A DNA stretch of 64,000 nt from Valencia hispanica. Taxonomy: Eukaryota > Chordata > Actinopteri > Cyprinodontiformes > Valenciidae. Under the pieces are notes generated by a model. That model was not told where the DNA came from, did no database searches, and saw only the letters and a program-made list of their open reading frames with translations. The position numbers and the translations under genes were made by a program. This document shows, piece after piece, positions 59,420 to 64,000 of this stretch (position 1 is the first letter of the stretch; the number at the start of each line of letters is the position of its first letter). The stretch is taken from the NCBI GenBank assembly GCA_963556495.2, contig OY747703.1, forward strand, positions 59,218,296-59,282,295, read 5' to 3'.

Positions 59420-60577
59420 CACCATCAGTTTTAGAGTGTTTAAAAGATTCATCTGGTGGTCATCAGTAATATTATCCTTACAGCAGCAGATGTCATATCA
59501 TCATGAAGTTGTTGAATTATAGCTACATTCTTGGGGTCCGTTTTAATAAAAGAGAACAGAGCCTTGTTCTCAAACTTTAGACCCAGATTGTTTCTGGAGA
59601 TGAAATCATGTACATTTTTACCTTTCAGTGAAAATCAACATATTTACTGAGACAATCGATTTTTACCCATTTCAATATTTTTAAATGTTTTCCTGCTCTC
59701 TATTTAATTCAATTCAGTTTATCTATAAAGCACCGATTCACAACAGATTTCATCTCAAGGCACTTTACAAGAAAATTAATTTCAATACAAACATTCCAAT
59801 CAGTTTAAAGTTTTAGTTAGTTTTCCTATTTAAGGAATCCCAGCAGTTTGCATCGAGTCCTTGATTTGACGTTGCGTCTTCCAACCACAGCAATCCCTCA
59901 TTTACCTAAAATGTTGACATTTTATTTAAAACACTAAACAATTACTTAAAATTAGTAGAATCAGTTTATTTTCCACTGAATGAGGCGACAGACTGAGCTT
60001 TGACTGGACAGTCATAGACTTCATGTTTCTGCTTGTTGTGATAGAATTAAAACTATATTAATTAGGACAGAGAAAGGCTGTGATACTCATATTTATTTAC
60101 ATTCTTTTCTAATTAATTTTTTATATATATTCACACAAACCGTTTGTATGAATTTGATGAAATGTGGATTTTGTTTCAGGAAACTCACCACAAAATATAA
60201 CTGTAATCTAACAGTGATTCAGAAAAATCTACTCAGATCAGATTAAATTACTGAGACATCATGTGACTCACCATAAACTGTGAGATTATAGGATCCAATG
60301 AAAACTTTTATTTTTTTAGAGTCAATAGTATAAACTCCTGAGTCGCTCTTCTGCAGCTCTGTGATGGTAAAAAGTCCAGAGTTTCTGTTCCACTGAAGTT
60401 TGTTCATGTAAATCTCCTCTAAGATCTGAAGTTTCCCATCATTCACCAGAGCAATGTTCTTCACTCCCACTAAAAGAAGCCCAAACCCCAGCAGAGGATC
60501 TGGTAAAGTGATGTTTCCTCCAACAACTCCTGACAGGTTCTTCTTCACTTCCTCAGCTGCAGATAATCTCAGCATCA
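58018..60577 (-). CDS. Gene 4: CD2/SLAM-like Ig receptor, signal exon not seen
   Basis: Reverse-strand exons: V-like 60577-60272, C2-like 59128-58844, transmembrane 58743-58624, tail 58100-58018 (TGA 58020-58018). All GT-AG and phase 1 until the last exon; 264 codons plus stop without the signal exon, about 276 residues with a 37-nt one. No 37-nt signal exon ending in ATCG|GTGAGT was recognised between 60600 and 64000, so it is probably beyond the window. Close duplicate of gene 3 (V, C2 and TM exons). The tail reads GRINQDWSDSCMTTVTYSNC and then LHEADNI; the tyrosine is followed by SNC, which does not fit ITIM or ITSM but does fit the YxN form bound by Grb2-type SH2 domains (inference). A CT microsatellite lies in the V-C2 intron. 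Confidence 0.66.
58624..58743 (-). CDS. Gene 4 exon: transmembrane segment
   Basis: 120 nt; span PLITGVTIACVLIGTLVVLR without charges, then RQSFLEKKKKK. Ends CACATG|GTGAGT, phase 1. The C2-TM intron is 100 bp. Confidence 0.72.
58844..59128 (-). CDS. Gene 4 exon: C2-like Ig domain
   Basis: 285 nt, phase 1, four cysteines in the CD2/SLAM spacing. The part after the third cysteine reads ENKTLHVDVRTSCGFNSTQS, slightly different from genes 1 to 3; the core is the same. Confidence 0.77.
59330..59417. repeat. (CT)n microsatellite
   Basis: About 88 bp of CT units with one TTTC interruption, in the V-C2 intron of gene 4; absent from the matching intron of gene 3. Confidence 0.97.
59706..59892 (-). 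repeat. Reverse copy of the common teleost repeat
   Basis: AATTCAATTCAGTTTATCTATAAAG, CACAACAGATTTCATCTCAAG and CCAACCACAGCAATCCCTCAT are the reverse of the last 190 bp of 37322-37826. In the V-C2 intron of gene 4. Confidence 0.65.
60272..60577 (-). CDS. Gene 4 exon: V-like Ig domain without cysteines
   Basis: 306 nt, one codon longer than gene 3 at the start (VMLRLSAAEE). Acceptor TTTCTAG, donor GTGAGT. NLSG and NITL give two sequons near the N terminus. Differs from gene 3 mainly in the patch GFGLLLVGVKN (gene 3: ELGLLSIGMKS). Confidence 0.78.
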
Positions 60578-62379
60578 CTAGAAAACACCAACAGATAAAA
60601 TCTGATTAAGCTGTCCTGAAAACATATCTCACCTTCTGTCACTTTGTTACTTTAAATATTATTATACTCTGACACAAGGACGAAGGTTAGTTTTTAAAAT
60701 TGCTGGGGACCATAACCATAAATATGAGTGGTGTGAAGATTGGTGGGGACAATAAATAATCATTCATATAAAGGTATTTATCCTGCTGTTGTTTTATTGT
60801 AATATACACTGTGGTGTAATAATAGGTGTAAAAATTAAAAGCCCATTATGTTTGATTTTGTTTTTCAAACTGAAAACCATCATTAGACTGTTGTATGGGA
60901 AAGATCATGTTTATCCACATCGTAGCACAAAGAATAATGTTGGCTACATTAATAATATATTCGCCCCAGAAGAAGAATGAGCAATAAACAAAACTAACTC
61001 ATTTCCCCTGCAAACCTCGCTGTTCTGTCCGCAGAAACTTCAACTGTAACTCCACTACAGTTCTGCATAAAATAAGAATCAGCTGAATAATAAAAAGGGA
61101 ACTCATTTATGGTAATACAGGGTCACGTTCTTTTCCTTCTTTTTTTTAACACAAGCAGTTTACAATTCACATCCCTGACCACTTGTTGCAGACGCGTAGA
61201 CATTTTCAACTTTACGTTCAAATAACTGAATCGATCAAAAAAAGATTCCTATGAGAGCATCTGACTGATTATCATCTCAGACCTGGACACGTATTCAAAG
61301 CATCGCTATCTGAGAGCTCACCACCATGGAGAGTTACGGAGGGATTGGAGCGCGTAGCTGCAGCGGACACAGACCGACGGGCGGGTCGGGATTTAATCTG
61401 GAGATAACTGTGGGTAAAGGGTCGGGTTAAAAAATCTTCTTAAAGCATGGGTCAAATTGGACCAGTGCAGGACTCTGCAACAGTAAACTGTAAACTTTTA
61501 CTGCAGTTATTTTGTATTTAGAACATATGTGAGGGAAATTAGATATGCAAGCAGAAACTATAGTGGAAACATATTTATTTTTATGCAGCTTTGAAGACGA
61601 ACCGATCGCAAATATTGTTGCATGACTGGAAAATGGGCTAAAATATGACAGAAATCACACAGTGCATGCTCACCTTGCTCCCTGGGGGAATCATGCACAG
61701 ACCTGCGCCGTCCTTAGATGACTGGTGTAACATAACTAATAGTGGGCAGCCTGTTGTGCAGTTAGTTTCCAAACCAAGTAATAAATAGTTACATACAACT
61801 TTAGACTGTATGATGTGCGCCAAAGCGTAGCATTTGACGGACACATTTCATTAGCGAACTTGACTTTAAGTGACTTACAGGTTTCTTCGAAAAATAGTTC
61901 CTCATGTCCAAATTCTTCTTTTTTCCTGCCATCTTTACTCACTTTTGACACTCGTGTCGCCCACGTTGTACCTGAGTCTCTCGCGGACTGGAAAGTTCTT
62001 GCAGTTTTGGCGCTGCTAACAAGCAAACAGCAGCAGAGTCTCACCTGACAGCAGGGAAAGGCACAGCCAATCACATTGGCCATATTTGTTACGGGAGGAA
62101 GGACTCCAGTAGAGAACGTAATTAAACTCTTTCTGCATCTCTTGAATGAAATGTTGACAGATCTGTATTTTTCCTTTCTCTTTTATGCTTTCTATTGGGT
62201 TTGTTTTTCTTTTCTCGAGGAGATCAAATTATTGGTGGGGACAATTCAATAATCGCTGGATATTGGTGGGGACATGTCCCTTCCGTCCATGCTAATTCTA
62301 CGCCCTTGCTCTGACATCCAAGATGGATGCACATCATTCTCAATTTGTCCACTAAGGGACAGACAGTTTTTCCCACCAA
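60578..62379. other. Upstream of gene 4, no signal exon recognised
   Basis: The minus strand has an open stretch 62083-61736 (MANVIGCAFPCCQVRLCCCL then ...KKEEFGHEELFFEETCKSL) that I do not recognise. A good Kozak context surrounds ATG at 61326 (plus) but the frame ends after 34 codons. Confidence 0.3.
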
Positions 62380-62760
62380 TTCAATTCAGTTTATTTATAT
62401 AGTGCCGATTCACAACAGGTGTCATTTGCCAAGGAAAGAAAATATCTTCTTCCTTCCATAAGGATGTGGCTGGAGTCTGGATCAGTGTTTCTCATTATTT
62501 ATTACGGCCAGTCTTGTACATGAGCCCATCTGGGCCAGCGTTCAAACTCTCTCTTCCCCCTCAGATCATGTCTGTCTGCCTGTAAGCAGCTTCTGCCTTC
62601 AGTCTCCCATTGTTATCTCTTCATTGTAAGGTTGACCAAAACACTCAATTCATTTATTTATCGCCAATTCACAGCAGAGGTCGTCTCAAGGCACTTTACA
62701 AGAAAAAATCATTTCTATTCAATCATAGAAACATTCCCATCAGTTCAAATGTCTAAAAAT
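62380..62760 (-). repeat. Reverse copies of the common teleost repeat, in pieces
   Basis: 62380-62440 and 62640-62760 each carry AATTCA...TTTATTTAT...CACAGCAG or CACAACAG and CAAGGCACTTTACAAG. The 200 bp between them contains GATCATGTCTGTCTGCCTGT and belongs to the same kind of element. Confidence 0.55.
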
Positions 62761-63690
62761 ATCTTATTATGCCTTATTCCTTAGATGCCTTTACTATTAT
62801 GTAATTAATCAATTAATTGACATAACCTTGAAATATTCCTGTAACAGTCCCCTCTTTTTTCACAACAGTAATTCCCAAAACATAAAGCAATATTTAAAGA
62901 TGTTGATACAATTTCTAATGGGAGCGAAGAGAGTCGACAAAAAAAGAAGTCAATGATCAAACAATCAATTTCTAATCAGACATGAATCATGCTGGCCTTG
63001 GAATTAGCTCAAAGTAAGCAGGGATCGTCCATTCAGATGACCTTTGTTACGACACTAGCTCGGCTAGGGAAGTAACATAAAACCCTGTAGTCAGGTGTTT
63101 AAGTGGAAGAGTACATGTATTTCATAAGAAAAAGCTTCAAGACAAAATTACAGAGCTTTGGTCAACAAGAGAAGTGTTACAAAAACAAAGAGAGTCCCAA
63201 AACACTGGCTAAGGGAAGCCTTAACTAAAAATACAGGGCGGAAACAATGGACAAACTTAAAGTGCTCAGAGATCAGATTGTCAAAAGGGGTTAAACTAAA
63301 AGTCTGATACTAAATGTAAACTAAATACATTTTTTTTACAACTAAGATCAGCACACGACTTAACAGTCACTCTAAGAAAAGAAGTAAACTAAACAAACAA
63401 TGCATATAACAATTTCTAGGATCGATTAATCCTTTTTAGCACCAGGTTTACACAAAGGTAAATTATTTCTAAAGCTGCTGAAACCAACTATCTGTATTGT
63501 GTTGTTGTAATTGTCTTATTGGATTTTTATGTGCTGTAATGTTGTTTATAAATGCTTGATGTCTAAAATGACCCCAGGAAAAGTAGCTGACACAGCATGC
63601 TGCAGAAGCTAATGGAGGTAAAAACAAATAAACAAAATCTGATGTCGATTCAACACAAAACAAGGGGGACACTTTAAATGTAATTACAAT
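62761..63690. other. No gene recognised
   Basis: AT-rich, no exon or repeat recognised. Confidence 0.4.
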
Positions 63691-63850
63691 AATCAGAAAG
63701 TTGTATATTTAATTCCAGATTCCTCCTGTCACATGTCGATGTGCCCCTGGGCAAGGCACTTAATCCCTGCGTATCGGTGTATAAATGTGTGGCTGTTTGT
63801 CACTGTGAATGGGTGAATGTGCCTTGAGTTGTCAGTATGACTACAAAAGT
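63691..63850 (+). repeat. Uninterrupted copy of the short repeat
   Basis: AATCAGAAAGTTGTATATTT to GTGCCTTGAGTTGTCAGTATG; contains CACATGTCGATGTGCCCCTG, the site into which the L2 jumped at 39320. Possibly a SINE. Confidence 0.65.
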
Positions 63851-64000
63851 TGTAAAAGTTCTGTCCATTTCCTGTTACCATTCCGTTGCTAAGTGTCCAC
63901 ATGTTGGGAATTGATCCAATGTGAAAGCAAACAAATCAATAATCAATAAAACCCGGATTTAGATGTTAGTGACTGAGTCAATAAAACTGAGTGATGGAAA

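Noticed and set aside
58915..59469. A 184-codon open frame on the plus strand (MFSAGLAATHLYDD...)
   Set aside because: It is the antisense of the gene 4 C2 exon run into the CT microsatellite; the same antisense frame appears at the gene 2 and gene 3 C2 exons.
61326..61430. ATG in a good Kozak context (CCACCATGG) with 34 codons
   Set aside because: Short, no signal peptide, no downstream exon, and not on the gene 4 strand.
1..64000. CRISPR arrays, tRNA or rRNA genes, bacterial operators
   Set aside because: I saw no regularly spaced repeats with unique spacers, no cloverleaf with A/B boxes I could defend, and the organism is a vertebrate.

Overview
The window is nuclear DNA from a vertebrate, almost certainly a teleost fish. 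The genes are intron-split with GT-AG junctions. They encode immunoglobulin-superfamily receptors and sit in AT-rich DNA full of typical fish repeats: L1-, L2/CR1- and RTE-like LINEs, PIF/Harbinger, hAT-like and Tc1 fragments, an LTR-like repeat and microsatellites. No bacterial-style operon, CRISPR array, rRNA or tRNA is visible. I cannot name the species.

The host genes I can support are four related receptor genes of the CD2/SLAM type. Gene 1 (+, 3911-8734) lacks its 5' part in this window. Gene 2 (+, 17192-21569) is complete. Gene 3 (-, 42728-31667) has a distant signal exon and no recognised tail exon. Gene 4 (-, 60577-58018) has its signal exon outside the window or unrecognised. The shared plan is: a 37-nt signal exon, a V-like exon without cysteines, a C2-like exon with four cysteines, a transmembrane exon, then one or more tail exons, nearly all joined in phase 1. 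A cysteine-free first domain followed by a two-disulfide second domain is the hallmark of the CD2/SLAM family (CD2, CD48, CD244, SLAMF). The tails differ. Gene 1 has an ITIM (VQYTPI) plus an ITSM-like TVYAKL. Gene 2 has a lysine inside the membrane segment and a tail that stops one residue after its tyrosine. Gene 4 has a short tail with TVTYSNC. This looks like a paired inhibitory/activating receptor cluster of leukocytes (inference).

Layout. 1-3.9 kb: a Harbinger remnant (1545-2302) and a 430-bp TA/TG microsatellite. 3.9-8.7 kb: gene 1. 8.7-17 kb: intergenic, with one arm of an inverted repeat carrying a TATA box and a signal-peptide-like start at 9.6 kb, the other arm at 15.4 kb, and L2 and Tc1 fragments. 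17.2-21.6 kb: gene 2, with an LTR-like repeat in its last intron. 22-30 kb: microsatellites and two reverse-strand L1 copies whose long 3' region is G-rich on the sense strand. 31.7-42.7 kb: gene 3; its 8.3-kb first intron holds an LTR-like repeat nested in an L2 nested in a short repeat. 43-58 kb: repeats, including two opposed Harbinger/MADF copies, a hAT-like MITE, a THAP-like exon fragment, an RTE-like LINE piece, a forward L1 copy with a clear 13-bp target-site duplication, and an inverted duplication at 54 kb. 58-60.6 kb: gene 4. 60.6-64 kb: repeats and unassigned DNA.

The four C2 exons are almost identical, whereas the gene 2 V exon differs from those of genes 3 and 4, and the transmembrane and tail exons differ among genes. 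Genes 3 and 4 are recent duplicates whose V exons differ mainly in one short patch. Gene conversion of the C2 exon plus swapping of signalling ends is the simplest reading, but it needs alignment and expression data.
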